A DNA stretch of 64,000 nt, taken from assembly GCA_040882845.1 (NCBI GenBank), contig JBBEAM010000015.1:186001-250000 (forward strand). Direction: 5' to 3'. The translations under genes and the position numbers were made by a program. Shown in pieces: positions 8,023 through 16,176 of this stretch. Origin of the DNA: JBBEAM01 sp040882845. GTDB taxonomy: Bacteria > Pseudomonadota > Alphaproteobacteria > Kiloniellales > DSM-21159. Below the pieces are notes generated by a model. It saw nothing but the letters and a program-made list of their open reading frames with translations, was not told the DNA's origin and did not search any database. Position 1 is the first letter of the stretch, and every line of letters begins with the position of its first letter.

Positions 8023-8787
8023 TCAAGCGCCGCGGCGCGCCTTCCACTTCTTGTAGACCACCGGCAGCAGCGCCAGGGCCACCAGCCCCAGTATCGGGCC
8101 TAGAATCTCCGGCGCGAAGATGATTCCGGCGTCCGGCGTCTCGCCGCGGGCAAAAATCTCGTCGAGGCCGCTGCCGACCCAGGCGAAGACCAGAGTACCT
8201 GGGACGATGCCGAAGAAGGTGCCGATGAAATAGGTGCGCAGCGGCACGCCGAGGAAGGCCGGCGCCAGATTGACCAGCCAGAAGGGAAACAGCGGGATCA
8301 GCCGCAGCACGAACATGTAGCTGAGCGCATCCTCCTGAAAACCCGCCTCCATGCGCCGCACCGCCGGTCCGGCGCGCCGGCGCAGGGTTTCCCGCAGGGC
8401 GCTGCGCGCCGCCAGGAAGACCGCCACGGCGCCGGCAGTCGCCCCGATCACCGCATAGAGCGTCCCCGGCAGGGCGCCGAAGAGAAAGCCGCCGAGCACC
8501 GTCAGGACAACGCCGACGGGAATCGAGAACGCGGTGGTAACAATGTAGAGAGCGATGAAGCCGAAGGCCGCCAGGACGGCATTGGCGGCAACGGCCTGCT
8601 GCAGCCAGTCGCGATGCTGCTGCAGGCTTTCGTAGGTCAGATACTCGCCGACATCGAAGACGAACCAGAGCAGGGCGCCGCCCGCCAGCAGCGCCAGCAG
8701 GGGAAGCGCCTTGGCGAGAGGGGATTTCTGGCGGCCGGGCGCGGCCTCCTGGCCGTCGGATTCGGGTCGGCGCATCGTCTCGCTCAT
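8023..8787 (-). CDS. TVP38/TMEM64 (SNARE-associated/DedA superfamily) membrane protein
   Basis: Integral membrane protein of about 254 residues with an N-terminal helix ('LAKALPLLALLAGGALLWFV'), several further helices and the family hallmark 'GFLFGALPGTLYAVIGATAG' followed by 'RLIPLFPFWLVNL' and 'GIVPGTLVFAWVGSGL'. VTT-domain proteins are proposed lipid scramblases or transporters; the bacterial role is uncertain. Probably co-transcribed with the downstream disulfide oxidoreductase. The open frame continues upstream to 8970, but that part is Arg-rich and overlaps the likely rpmH control region, so I start at the ATG at 8787 (8775 is an alternative). Confidence 0.85.
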   Translation of the reverse strand: MSETMRRPESDGQEAAPGRQKSPLAKALPLLALLAGGALLWFVFDVGEYLTYESLQQHRDWLQQAVAANAVLAAFGFIALYIVTTAFSIPVGVVLTVLGGFLFGALPGTLYAVIGATAGAVAVFLAARSALRETLRRRAGPAVRRMEAGFQEDALSYMFVLRLIPLFPFWLVNLAPAFLGVPLRTYFIGTFFGIVPGTLVFAWVGSGLDEIFARGETPDAGIIFAPEILGPILGLVALALLPVVYKKWKARRGA

Positions 8788-8957
8788 CTCTGCCCAACTC
8801 TCGCGATGGTAGGGTCTTTGGCGGCCCCGCGACAGCGGCTTACCGCACTGCCCGGAGCAGCGCGCCGCAGCCTGGATGTAGCCATAAGCGCGGCGGGCAA
8901 CCAGTAACCCTTGTTGAACTCTCCGTGAAGAATTGCGCCGCGACCGCCGGGGCGTCG

Positions 8958-8986
8958 TTGACAGCGGCATGGTGCGCTTCTATACA
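8958..8986 (+). promoter_or_regulatory. Sigma-70-type promoter of rpmH
   Basis: TTGACA at 8958-8963, a 17-bp spacer and TATACA at 8981-8986. This is a near-consensus promoter whose transcript would begin around 8993, about 37 nt before the rpmH start. It is the best promoter match I found in the window and fits the high expression of ribosomal protein L34. Confidence 0.8.
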
Positions 8987-9029
8987 CCCTCGGCGAATTC
9001 CAAGAATGCCATACTAAGGAGACCTAGAC

Positions 9030-9164
9030 GTGAAGCGCACGTATCAACCCAGCGCGCTCGTCCGCAAGCGCCGCCACGGATTCCGCAGCCGCAAGGCGAC
9101 GGTCGGCGGCCGCAAGGTACTTGCCCGCCGTCGCGCGAGGGGCCGCAAACGGCTCTCCGCCTAG
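9030..9164 (+). CDS. rpmH: 50S ribosomal protein L34
   Basis: A 44-residue, strongly basic protein starting 'MKRTYQPSALVRKRRHGF' and ending in an Arg/Lys-rich tail, the invariant L34 pattern. It initiates at GTG with AAGGAG 8 nt upstream. It is the first gene of the rpmH-rnpA-yidD-yidC-engB block and lies directly behind a near-consensus promoter; rnpA follows after 2 nt. Confidence 0.97.
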   Translation: MKRTYQPSALVRKRRHGFRSRKATVGGRKVLARRRARGRKRLSA

Positions 9165-9166
9165 TC

Positions 9167-9559
9167 ATGCCCGCCGGCGTGGCAGACGCAAGCAACGAGA
9201 TACAGCTCGGCCGCATGAAGAAGCGGCGCGAGTTTCTTGCGGCCGCACGCCGGGGACGCAAGGCTGTCACCCCAGGCTTGGTTCTGCAGGCGCTCCGCCG
9301 CGAGGAGGCCGCCGAGGCCCCCGCACAGGTGCGTCTCGGCCTGACTGCCAGCCGCAAGGTCGGCAATGCCGTGGCCCGGAACCGTGCCCGCCGGCGGCTG
9401 CGTGCCGCCGCCCAGGAGGTGCTTACCGGTCTCGGCCGCAGCGGCATGGACTACGTCCTGATTGCCCGCGGCGAAACCGGCACACGGCCCTACCCGGAGC
9501 TGCTCCAGGATCTCAGGGCGGCGCTGAGCAAGGTCGAGGAGAAACGAAAGTCCCGATGA
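9167..9559 (+). CDS. rnpA: Ribonuclease P protein component
   Basis: Protein cofactor of RNase P, which matures the 5' ends of tRNAs. The 130-residue frame holds the conserved start 'LGRMKKRREFLAAARRG' and the RNR signature 'NAVARNRARRRLR' that binds the RNA subunit. The ATG at 9167 lies 2 nt after rpmH and gives about 16 residues before the conserved start; the internal ATG at 'MKKRREF' is an alternative. The stop codon overlaps the yidD start (ATGA). Confidence 0.95.
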   Translation: MPAGVADASNEIQLGRMKKRREFLAAARRGRKAVTPGLVLQALRREEAAEAPAQVRLGLTASRKVGNAVARNRARRRLRAAAQEVLTGLGRSGMDYVLIARGETGTRPYPELLQDLRAALSKVEEKRKSR

Positions 9560-9846
9560 CCCGGTTTCTGCATCGCGCCCCCGGACTGGTCTTGATCGCC
9601 GCTCTGCGCTGCTACCAGTACACGCTGGCAGCCTTCTTCGGTCCGTCCTGCCGCTTCGAGCCGAGCTGCTCCCACTACGCCGTCGAGGCGATCCAGAGGC
9701 ATGGCGCCCTGGCGGGAATCTGGCTGGCGGCCAAGCGTCTGGCGCGCTGCAATCCCTGGGGCGGCTCCGGCTACGATCCGGTTCCCGAAGCCGCCCAGGA
9801 ATCCTGCGGGCGGCGCCACCACCATACGCTCGCGCGCAGAGGCTAG
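9556..9846 (+). CDS. yidD: Membrane protein insertion efficiency factor YidD
   Basis: Small (96-residue) inner-membrane-associated protein assisting Sec/YidC insertion. The signature 'GPSCRFEPSCSHYAVEAI' with its conserved cysteines is present, followed by 'RLARCNPWGGSGYDPVP'. The start overlaps the rnpA stop by 4 nt, implying translational coupling, and yidC begins 9 nt downstream. The last ten or so residues are His/Arg-rich and not conserved. Confidence 0.95.
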   Translation: MTRFLHRAPGLVLIAALRCYQYTLAAFFGPSCRFEPSCSHYAVEAIQRHGALAGIWLAAKRLARCNPWGGSGYDPVPEAAQESCGRRHHHTLARRG

Positions 9847-9855
9847 ACCGAGGAC

Positions 9856-11874
9856 ATGGAACAAAAGAATCTCATCCTGGCGATCGCCGCCTCGGTCGCC
9901 ATCCTGCTGGTCTTCGAGGTCTTCATCTCGGGACCTCAGCGCGACGCGATGCAGGCCGAGCAGCAACGCCAGGCCGCGCAGCAGCAGACCACGACCAGCG
10001 GTGAGAGCGTGCCTTCCGCCGATGGGGGAAGCGGTCAGCTCAACCAGGGCGTTGTGGTTCCCGAAGCTTCGCGCACAGACGCACTGGAGAGCAGCGCACG
10101 CCTGCCGATCACCACGCCGACGCTGTCCGGATCGATCGCATTGCAGGGCGGGCGTCTAGACGACCTCACCCTGAGCCGCTATCGCGAAACGATCGACCCG
10201 AATTCTCCAGAGATCGTGCTGTTTTCGCCCAGCGGTGCGCCCAATCCCTATTTCGCCAACTTCGGTTGGATCTCCGGCGAGGACGTCGCCACGCCCGGTC
10301 CTGACACCGTCTGGCAGGCAGATGGCGAGGAGTTGACACCGGAATCCCCGGTCACGCTGCGCTGGAACAACGGCCAGGGACTGACTTTCGAGCGGGATTT
10401 CGCGGTCGACAAGAACTACATGTTCACGGTGACCCAGCGGGTCGTCAACGACAGCGGCGACAGCGTCAGCCTGACTCCCTATGGCCTGATTTCGCGGACT
10501 GGCGCGCCGGAGGTCAGCGGCTTCTACATCCTGCACGAAGGCCTGATCGGCGTGTTCGACGAAACCCTCAAGGAGGTCGACTACGACGACCTGGAGGACG
10601 AGGGCGAGCGCCAGCAGAGCTTCCAGAGCACCGGCGGCTGGATCGGCATCACCGACAAGTACTGGATGGCCGCCCTGGTGCCGAATCCCGGCGAGGCGAT
10701 CTCGGCCCGGATGCTGCACATCCCCGAGGGCGACAAGTACCAGACCGACGTCAGCTATGATGCCATCCCGGTCTCGGCCGGCGCCGGCGCGGAACATGTG
10801 ACACGGATCTTCGCCGGGGCGAAGGAGGTCAAGCTGCTCGATGCCTACGAAGAGCAGTACGGCATCACCAACTTCGACCTGGCGGTGGACTTCGGCTGGT
10901 TCTACTTTCTGACCAAGCCGATTTTCCATGCCATCCACTGGCTGTACAGCGTGCTCGGCAACTTCGGCCTCGCCATCCTGGTGCTGACCGTGGGCATCAA
11001 GATCCTGTTCTTCCCGCTGGCCAACAAGTCCTACGCCTCCATGGCGAAGATGCGCAAGGTGCAGCCGGAGATGCTGAAGCTGCGCGAGCGGTTCATCGAC
11101 GATAAGCAGCGCCTGAATCAGGAGATGATGGCGCTCTACAAGCGCGAGGGGGCGAACCCGCTATCCGGCTGCCTGCCCATCCTGGTGCAGATTCCGGTGT
11201 TCTTCGCACTCTACAAGGTGCTTTTCGTCACCATCGAGATGCGCCACGCGCCTTTCTTCGGCTGGATCCAGGATCTCTCGGCGCCGGATCCGACCTCGAT
11301 CCTCAACCTCTTCGGGCTGCTCCCCTTCGCCGCGCCCGAGCTGGGGCCGCTCAACATCATCAATCTCGGCATCTGGCCGCTGCTGATGGGCGCCTCGATG
11401 TACCTGCAGCAGAAGATCAACCCGCAGCCGGCCGACCCGATGCAGGCCAAGATCTTCCTGATGATGCCGATCGTCTTCACCTTCCTGCTGTCGACCTTCC
11501 CTGCGGGACTGGTGGTCTACTGGACCTGGAACAACACCCTGTCGATCGCCCAGCAGTGGCTGATCATGCGCCGCCACGGCGTCTCGGTCACCCAGACCGA
11601 GGACAAACAGGAAGGGCCCGACCCCAAGGCCGGCACCCACGCCAAGCGCAAGGCCAAGGCCAGTGCGGCGGAGAAGGAAGACAGCAAGAACGCCTCGAAA
11701 GACGCCGCGAAGGACGGAACCGGCGAGACGGAGGAGGAGCCTTCCGGTTCAGCCTCCAGCGCCGCCGGCAGCAACGGCAGCGGTGGCGCCAAGCCGAAGG
11801 GCAAGTCCAGCGGCACGCGCGCCCAGGGCAAGGGCGGCAAGCCGGGCAAGAGCCGCAGCCGCCGGAAGAAATAG
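9856..11874 (+). CDS. yidC: Membrane protein insertase YidC (Oxa1 family)
   Basis: Inserts and folds inner-membrane proteins alone or with SecYEG. At 672 residues it is longer than the roughly 550-600 typical. It has an N-terminal helix ('LILAIAASVAILLVFEVFI'), a large periplasmic beta domain (about 60-340), then the five-helix Oxa1 core (about 350-575) with 'GCLPILVQIPVFFALYKVL'. The extra length is a C-terminal cytoplasmic tail from about 575 that is Lys/Glu/Ser/Gly-rich and ends in a basic 'KSRSRRKK'. Basic C-terminal tails on some YidC/Oxa1 proteins bind ribosomes, a plausible role here. It sits in the conserved rpmH-rnpA-yidD-yidC-engB order. Confidence 0.97.
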   Translation: MEQKNLILAIAASVAILLVFEVFISGPQRDAMQAEQQRQAAQQQTTTSGESVPSADGGSGQLNQGVVVPEASRTDALESSARLPITTPTLSGSIALQGGRLDDLTLSRYRETIDPNSPEIVLFSPSGAPNPYFANFGWISGEDVATPGPDTVWQADGEELTPESPVTLRWNNGQGLTFERDFAVDKNYMFTVTQRVVNDSGDSVSLTPYGLISRTGAPEVSGFYILHEGLIGVFDETLKEVDYDDLEDEGERQQSFQSTGGWIGITDKYWMAALVPNPGEAISARMLHIPEGDKYQTDVSYDAIPVSAGAGAEHVTRIFAGAKEVKLLDAYEEQYGITNFDLAVDFGWFYFLTKPIFHAIHWLYSVLGNFGLAILVLTVGIKILFFPLANKSYASMAKMRKVQPEMLKLRERFIDDKQRLNQEMMALYKREGANPLSGCLPILVQIPVFFALYKVLFVTIEMRHAPFFGWIQDLSAPDPTSILNLFGLLPFAAPELGPLNIINLGIWPLLMGASMYLQQKINPQPADPMQAKIFLMMPIVFTFLLSTFPAGLVVYWTWNNTLSIAQQWLIMRRHGVSVTQTEDKQEGPDPKAGTHAKRKAKASAAEKEDSKNASKDAAKDGTGETEEEPSGSASSAAGSNGSGGAKPKGKSSGTRAQGKGGKPGKSRSRRKK

Positions 11875-11890
11875 GCTGCGGAGCGACGCC

Positions 11891-12541
11891 ATGGCGGAAG
11901 CGGCAGCCGAAACGGATCTCGAAGCGGGCCGGCTGCTCTTCGCCCAGCGCTGCAGCTACATCCTTTCGGCGATGAAGATCGACCAGCTTCCCGAGCCTGC
12001 GCTACCCGAGGTCGCCTTCGCCGGCCGCTCCAACGTCGGCAAGTCGAGCCTGGTCAACGCCCTGACCGGGCGCAAGACCCTGGCCCGGACCTCCAACACC
12101 CCGGGGCGCACCCGGCAGCTCAATTTCTTCGACCTCGGCAGCCGGCTGATGCTGGTCGACCTGCCCGGCTACGGCTACGCCAAGGCGCCACGCAAGGAGG
12201 CCCAAGCCTGGACCCGGCTGACCCGCGATTACCTCAAGGGCCGCGCCAATCTGCGCCGGGTCTGTTTGCTGATCGACGGGCGGCACGGCCTCAAGCCGCC
12301 GGACCGCGAGGTGATGCAGGAGTTCGACGAGGCGGCGGTGTCCTACCAGCTGGTTCTGACCAAGTGCGACAAGGTAAAGCCGCAGGAGCTTGAGGAGCGC
12401 CTCGCGGCAATAGCCGCGGAGCTCGCCAAGCATGTCGCCGCCCACCCGGAAATCCTCGCCACCTCGTCGGTGAAAGGCGAGGGCATCGAGTTGCTGCGTG
12501 CCAGCCTTGCGGAACTGGCACTCGCCGGACAACCGAAGTAA
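11891..12541 (+). CDS. engB: Ribosome biogenesis GTPase EngB/YsxC
   Basis: Essential GTPase assisting 50S subunit assembly. The 216-residue frame has G1 'GRSNVGKSSLVN', G2/switch 'TSNTPGRTRQLNFF', G3 'DLPGYGYAK', G4 'TKCDK' and G5 'SSVKGEG', all in order. The frame is open further upstream inside yidC, but the ATG at 11891, 16 nt past the yidC stop, gives the normal family length. argB begins 11 nt downstream. Confidence 0.96.
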   Translation: MAEAAAETDLEAGRLLFAQRCSYILSAMKIDQLPEPALPEVAFAGRSNVGKSSLVNALTGRKTLARTSNTPGRTRQLNFFDLGSRLMLVDLPGYGYAKAPRKEAQAWTRLTRDYLKGRANLRRVCLLIDGRHGLKPPDREVMQEFDEAAVSYQLVLTKCDKVKPQELEERLAAIAAELAKHVAAHPEILATSSVKGEGIELLRASLAELALAGQPK

Positions 12542-12552
12542 AGTCCGGCGCC

Positions 12553-13461
12553 ATGACGCAGAAGAACATCAGCGAAACCAAGCACTGGCTGCGCACCGCG
12601 CGCACGCTGACCGAAGCGCTGCCCTACCTGCGGCGTTACCACCACAAGACCTTCGTGGTGAAATACGGTGGCCATGCCATGGGCGACAGCGAGCTGTCGC
12701 GGATCTTCGCCAGCGACATCGTGCTGATGAAGCATGTCGGCATCAATCCCGTGGTGGTCCACGGCGGCGGCCCGCAGATCGGCCAGATGCTGGAGCGCCT
12801 GAAGGTACAGAGCGAGTTCATCGACGGCCTGCGGGTGACCGACGCCCAGACCGTGGACGTGGTCGAGATGGTACTCTCCGGCTCGATCAACAAGGCGATC
12901 GTCTCTGCGATCAACGAGGCCGGCGGCACCGCCATCGGTCTGTCCGGCAAGGACGGCAGCCTGATCCGCGCCGTCAAGCTGCGCCGCACCAAGCGCGACC
13001 CCGACAGCAACATCGAGAAGATCCTCGACCTCGGCTTCGTCGGCGAGCCGCAGCACATCAATCCGCAGGTCCTGACCTCGCTGGAGGAATCCGGCATGAT
13101 CCCGGTGATTGCGCCGATCGGCGCGGGCAGTGGCGGTGAGACCTACAACATCAACGCCGACACCGTCGCCGGCGCCGTCGCCGCCGCCGTCGGCGCCTCG
13201 CGCCTGCTGCTGCTGACCGACGTCGTCGGCGTGCTCGACAAGCAGGGCGAGCTGATCGAGAACCTGACGGTCAGCCAAGCCAAGGCGCTGATGCAGGATG
13301 GTACCATCAGCGGCGGCATGATTCCGAAGCTGGAGACCTGCATCTCCGCCGTCGAGGGCGGAGTCGAGGCGGCGGTGATCCTCGACGGGCGCGTGCCCCA
13401 CGCGATGATGCTGGAAATCTTCACCGCTCAGGGCATCGGCACCCTTATTACCGCCGGGTAA
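12553..13461 (+). CDS. argB: Acetylglutamate kinase
   Basis: Phosphorylates N-acetyl-L-glutamate, the second step of arginine synthesis, in the cytosol. The 302 residues include the phosphate-binding 'VKYGGHAMGD', 'VVHGGGPQIGQML', the acetylglutamate-binding 'YNINADTVAGAVA' and 'GGMIPKLETC'. The N-terminal 'WLRTARTLTEALPYLRRY' helix resembles the extension of arginine-inhibited hexameric enzymes, so feedback inhibition is likely. It follows engB closely, as in many alphaproteobacteria. Confidence 0.96.
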   Translation: MTQKNISETKHWLRTARTLTEALPYLRRYHHKTFVVKYGGHAMGDSELSRIFASDIVLMKHVGINPVVVHGGGPQIGQMLERLKVQSEFIDGLRVTDAQTVDVVEMVLSGSINKAIVSAINEAGGTAIGLSGKDGSLIRAVKLRRTKRDPDSNIEKILDLGFVGEPQHINPQVLTSLEESGMIPVIAPIGAGSGGETYNINADTVAGAVAAAVGASRLLLLTDVVGVLDKQGELIENLTVSQAKALMQDGTISGGMIPKLETCISAVEGGVEAAVILDGRVPHAMMLEIFTAQGIGTLITAG

Positions 13462-13507
13462 CCCCCTTCGGTGTCGCGTCCTGGGCATCCTCGGTCGCCG
13501 GGGAAAG

Positions 13508-13536
13508 TTGACACTCCCCGCGGGCTGCCGCATCTT
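13508..13536 (+). promoter_or_regulatory. Probable promoter for dapD-dapE
   Basis: In the 120-bp argB-dapD spacer, TTGACA at 13508-13513 is followed after 17 bp by CATCTT at 13531-13536. The -35 is perfect; the -10 is weak, keeping only the A and final T at the key positions. A start around 13543 would give a leader of about 40 nt. No other promoter-like pair is visible in the spacer. Confidence 0.5.
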
Positions 13537-13581
13537 CCAGCCGCTTTCCGATCCCCGAAGACTCAGCGGAATTTCGCCAGC

Positions 13582-14442
13582 ATGCACACCGAAGACCTGC
13601 GATCTGCCATCGAGGCCGCCTGGGAAGAGCGGCAGTCCATCACGCCGAAGACGGAGGGCGTGGCGCGCGATGCCGTGGAACTGGCCCTGGCCGGGCTCGA
13701 CGCCGGCGACTACCGCGTCGCCGAGAAGGGCGCGGACGGCACCTGGCAGGTCAACCAGTGGCTGAAAATGGCGGTGCTGCTGTCCTTCCGCCTCAACGAC
13801 ATGCGAATCCAGCCGGGCGGACCGCGCGACGACGAGCGCGGCGACGCCGCCTGGTTCGACAAGGTTCCCTCAAAGTTCGCCGGCTGGAGCGAGAAGCACT
13901 TCCGCGAGGCCGGCTTCCGCGCCGTGCCGAACTGCACCGTGCGCCACTCCGCCTACATCGCGCCGGGCGTTGTGCTGATGCCGAGCTTCGTCAATCTCGG
14001 CGCCCATGTCGACAGCGGCGCCATGATCGACACCTGGGCGACGGTCGGCTCCTGCGCCCAGATCGGCAAGAACGTGCATCTGTCCGGCGGCGCCGGCATC
14101 GGCGGCGTCCTGGAGCCGCTCCAGGCGGGCCCGGTGATCATCGAGGACAACTGCTTCATCGGCGCCCGCGCCGAGGTCGCCGAGGGTGTGATCGTGCGCG
14201 AGGGATCGGTGCTCTCCATGGGCGTCTACATCGGCGCCTCGACCAAGATCGTCGACCGCACCACCGGGGAAATCTTCCGCGGCGAGGTGCCGCCCTACTC
14301 CGTGGTCGTCTCCGGCACCATGCCAGGCAAGGACTTCCCCGACGGCACCCCGGGGCCCGGCCTCTACTGCGCGGTCATCGTCAAGCGCGTCGACGAGCAG
14401 ACCCGCAGCAAGACCTCGATCAACGAGCTGTTGCGTGATTGA
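13582..14442 (+). CDS. dapD: 2,3,4,5-tetrahydropyridine-2,6-dicarboxylate N-succinyltransferase
   Basis: Succinylates tetrahydrodipicolinate in the lysine/meso-diaminopimelate pathway. The 286-residue protein has an N-terminal helical domain (to about 105) and a left-handed beta-helix of hexapeptide repeats ('GVVLMPSFVNLGAHVDSG', 'GAGIGGVLEPLQ', 'NCFIGARAEVAEGVIV'). The frame is open upstream, but the ATG at 13582 matches the family N-terminus ('LRSAIEAAWEERQSI'). It overlaps dapE by 8 nt, pairing two consecutive steps of the succinylase branch. Confidence 0.96.
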   Translation: MHTEDLRSAIEAAWEERQSITPKTEGVARDAVELALAGLDAGDYRVAEKGADGTWQVNQWLKMAVLLSFRLNDMRIQPGGPRDDERGDAAWFDKVPSKFAGWSEKHFREAGFRAVPNCTVRHSAYIAPGVVLMPSFVNLGAHVDSGAMIDTWATVGSCAQIGKNVHLSGGAGIGGVLEPLQAGPVIIEDNCFIGARAEVAEGVIVREGSVLSMGVYIGASTKIVDRTTGEIFRGEVPPYSVVVSGTMPGKDFPDGTPGPGLYCAVIVKRVDEQTRSKTSINELLRD

Positions 14443-15595
14443 CCCCAAGGGAATCGACCCGGTCGTCCTCACCCAAGATCTGATTCGCTGCCCCAGCGTT
14501 ACCCCGGAGGAAGGCGGCGCCCTGGCGCTGCTCGAAACCACCCTCGAAGGCCTCGGCTTCACGGTCGAGCGGGTAACCTTCTCCGATGAGAGCACCCCCG
14601 ACGTCGAGAACCTCTACGCCCGCCTCGGAACGGGCCACCCAAATCTCTGCTTCGCCGGGCACACCGATGTGGTGCCGGTGGGCGACGCGGCGGCCTGGAG
14701 CGCCGGCCCCTTCGCCGCCGAGATCCGCGACGGGGTGCTGATCGGCCGCGGCGCCGCCGACATGAAGGGCGCCATCGCCAGCTTCGTCGCCGCCGCCGCC
14801 GATTTCGCCGAGACCCGCGGCCAGGACTTCGGCGGCGCGATCTCCCTGCTGATCACCGGCGATGAGGAAGGCCCCTCGATCAACGGCACCCGCAAACTGC
14901 TGCAGTGGATCGAAGATAAGGGCGAGAAGCTCGACCTCTGCATCGTCGGCGAGCCGACCAATCCCGACGAGATGGGCGAGATGATCAAGATCGGCCGCCG
15001 CGGCAGCCTCAACGGCTGGCTGACGGTGCGCGGCGTGCAGGGCCACTCGGCCTATCCGCAGCTCGCCGACAACCCGATCCACCGCCTGGTGAAGATGCTC
15101 GACACGATCACTGGCGAGGCCATGGACGCCGGCAGCGAGCACTTCCAGCCGAGCTCCCTGCAGGTGACCACGGTGGACGTCGGCAACCCGGCGACCAACG
15201 TCACCCCGGCCGAAGCCAGGGCGCGCTTCAACGTCCGCTTCAACGACCTGCACTCCAGCCAGGACGTGATCGCCTGGGTCCGGGCACGGCTCGACGCCGT
15301 GGGCGGCGACTACGACCTTGAGGTGGCGGTCACCGGAGAATCCTTCCTCTGCCCGCCGAACGCCATCGCCGAGACCCTGGCCGACGCGGTCGAGGAGGTC
15401 ACCGGCCGCCGCCCCGAACTGGGCACCACCGGCGGCACCTCCGACGCCCGCTTCATCAAGGATCACTGTCCGGTCTGCGAATTCGGCCTGATCAGCCAGA
15501 CCATGCACAAGGTGGACGAGCGCACCGCTCTCGCCGATCTGCGCAGCCTGACGGCGATCTACCGCGCCCTGCTCGAGCGCATCTTTCCGGTGTAA
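14435..15595 (+). CDS. dapE: Succinyl-diaminopimelate desuccinylase
   Basis: Zinc peptidase-family enzyme removing succinate from N-succinyl-LL-diaminopimelate. The 386 residues carry the metal-binding 'CFAGHTDVVPVGD', 'GRGAADMKGAIASF', the acid pair 'TGDEEGPSINGT' and 'GGTSDARFI'. Translation starts at a GTG inside the dapD tail, so it is probably coupled to dapD. The next gene starts on its last base. Confidence 0.96.
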   Translation: MIDPKGIDPVVLTQDLIRCPSVTPEEGGALALLETTLEGLGFTVERVTFSDESTPDVENLYARLGTGHPNLCFAGHTDVVPVGDAAAWSAGPFAAEIRDGVLIGRGAADMKGAIASFVAAAADFAETRGQDFGGAISLLITGDEEGPSINGTRKLLQWIEDKGEKLDLCIVGEPTNPDEMGEMIKIGRRGSLNGWLTVRGVQGHSAYPQLADNPIHRLVKMLDTITGEAMDAGSEHFQPSSLQVTTVDVGNPATNVTPAEARARFNVRFNDLHSSQDVIAWVRARLDAVGGDYDLEVAVTGESFLCPPNAIAETLADAVEEVTGRRPELGTTGGTSDARFIKDHCPVCEFGLISQTMHKVDERTALADLRSLTAIYRALLERIFPV

Positions 15596-16176
15596 TGCCC
15601 AGCCTCGCGGAGATCGCCGCCGCACTCTACGCGACTTGGCGTCTCGCGCATCTCGACAAGACCGCCTTCGCCCACTTCGATGTCAGCGTCGCCGGCGCCT
15701 ATAAATCCTTCTTCGCGGCAGTGATCGTCGCGCCGGGCTATGCCCTGGTCCTGCTGCTGCTCTATGGCGGACAGCGCTTCGAGGCCAGCGGCCCCGCCAT
15801 CCTGGCCATGACGCTGCTCGGCTACGTCCTGGTCTGGACGATCTTTCCCCTGGTGGCCCACGCCGTGCTGCGCGCCCTGGCGGTGCAGGAGCGCTTCATC
15901 CCGCTGCTGGTCGGCTACAACTGGGCGCAGTGCCTGATCGTCTACGCCCTGCTGCCGCTCGTCGCGCTGGCGGCCAGCGGGATGCTGGCGGGGGTTGCCG
16001 ATCTGCTGCTGTTCCTGGCGCAGATCTTCGTCGCACCGGCCTATCTCTGGTTCATCCTGCGCACGGCGCTGAAGGGCGACGGCCATATCGCCTTCGGCCT
16101 GCTGATCGTCGCGCTGATGATCGAGTTGATCCTTCAGGCGGCGATCGAGGGACGCCTCGGCCCGATCCAGGGTTAG
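15595..16176 (+). CDS. Conserved hydrophobic membrane protein, function unknown
   Basis: A 193-residue protein with about five predicted helices: about 38-58, 68-95, 108-130, 132-155 and 162-180. The N-terminal 35 residues are soluble ('ALYATWRLAHLDKTAFAHFD'). Its ATG shares a base with the dapE stop (TAATG), so it is translationally coupled to dapE. The 3' end overlaps the convergent truA stop by 4 bp. I recognise no domain; a transport or envelope role would be guesswork. Confidence 0.75.
   Translation: MPSLAEIAAALYATWRLAHLDKTAFAHFDVSVAGAYKSFFAAVIVAPGYALVLLLLYGGQRFEASGPAILAMTLLGYVLVWTIFPLVAHAVLRALAVQERFIPLLVGYNWAQCLIVYALLPLVALAASGMLAGVADLLLFLAQIFVAPAYLWFILRTALKGDGHIAFGLLIVALMIELILQAAIEGRLGPIQG

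Noticed and set aside
6475..8103. 542-codon frame antisense to the disulfide oxidoreductase
   Set aside because: Composition is shadow-like (Gly/Arg/His/Asp-rich) and the opposite strand has a fully motif-supported flavoenzyme.
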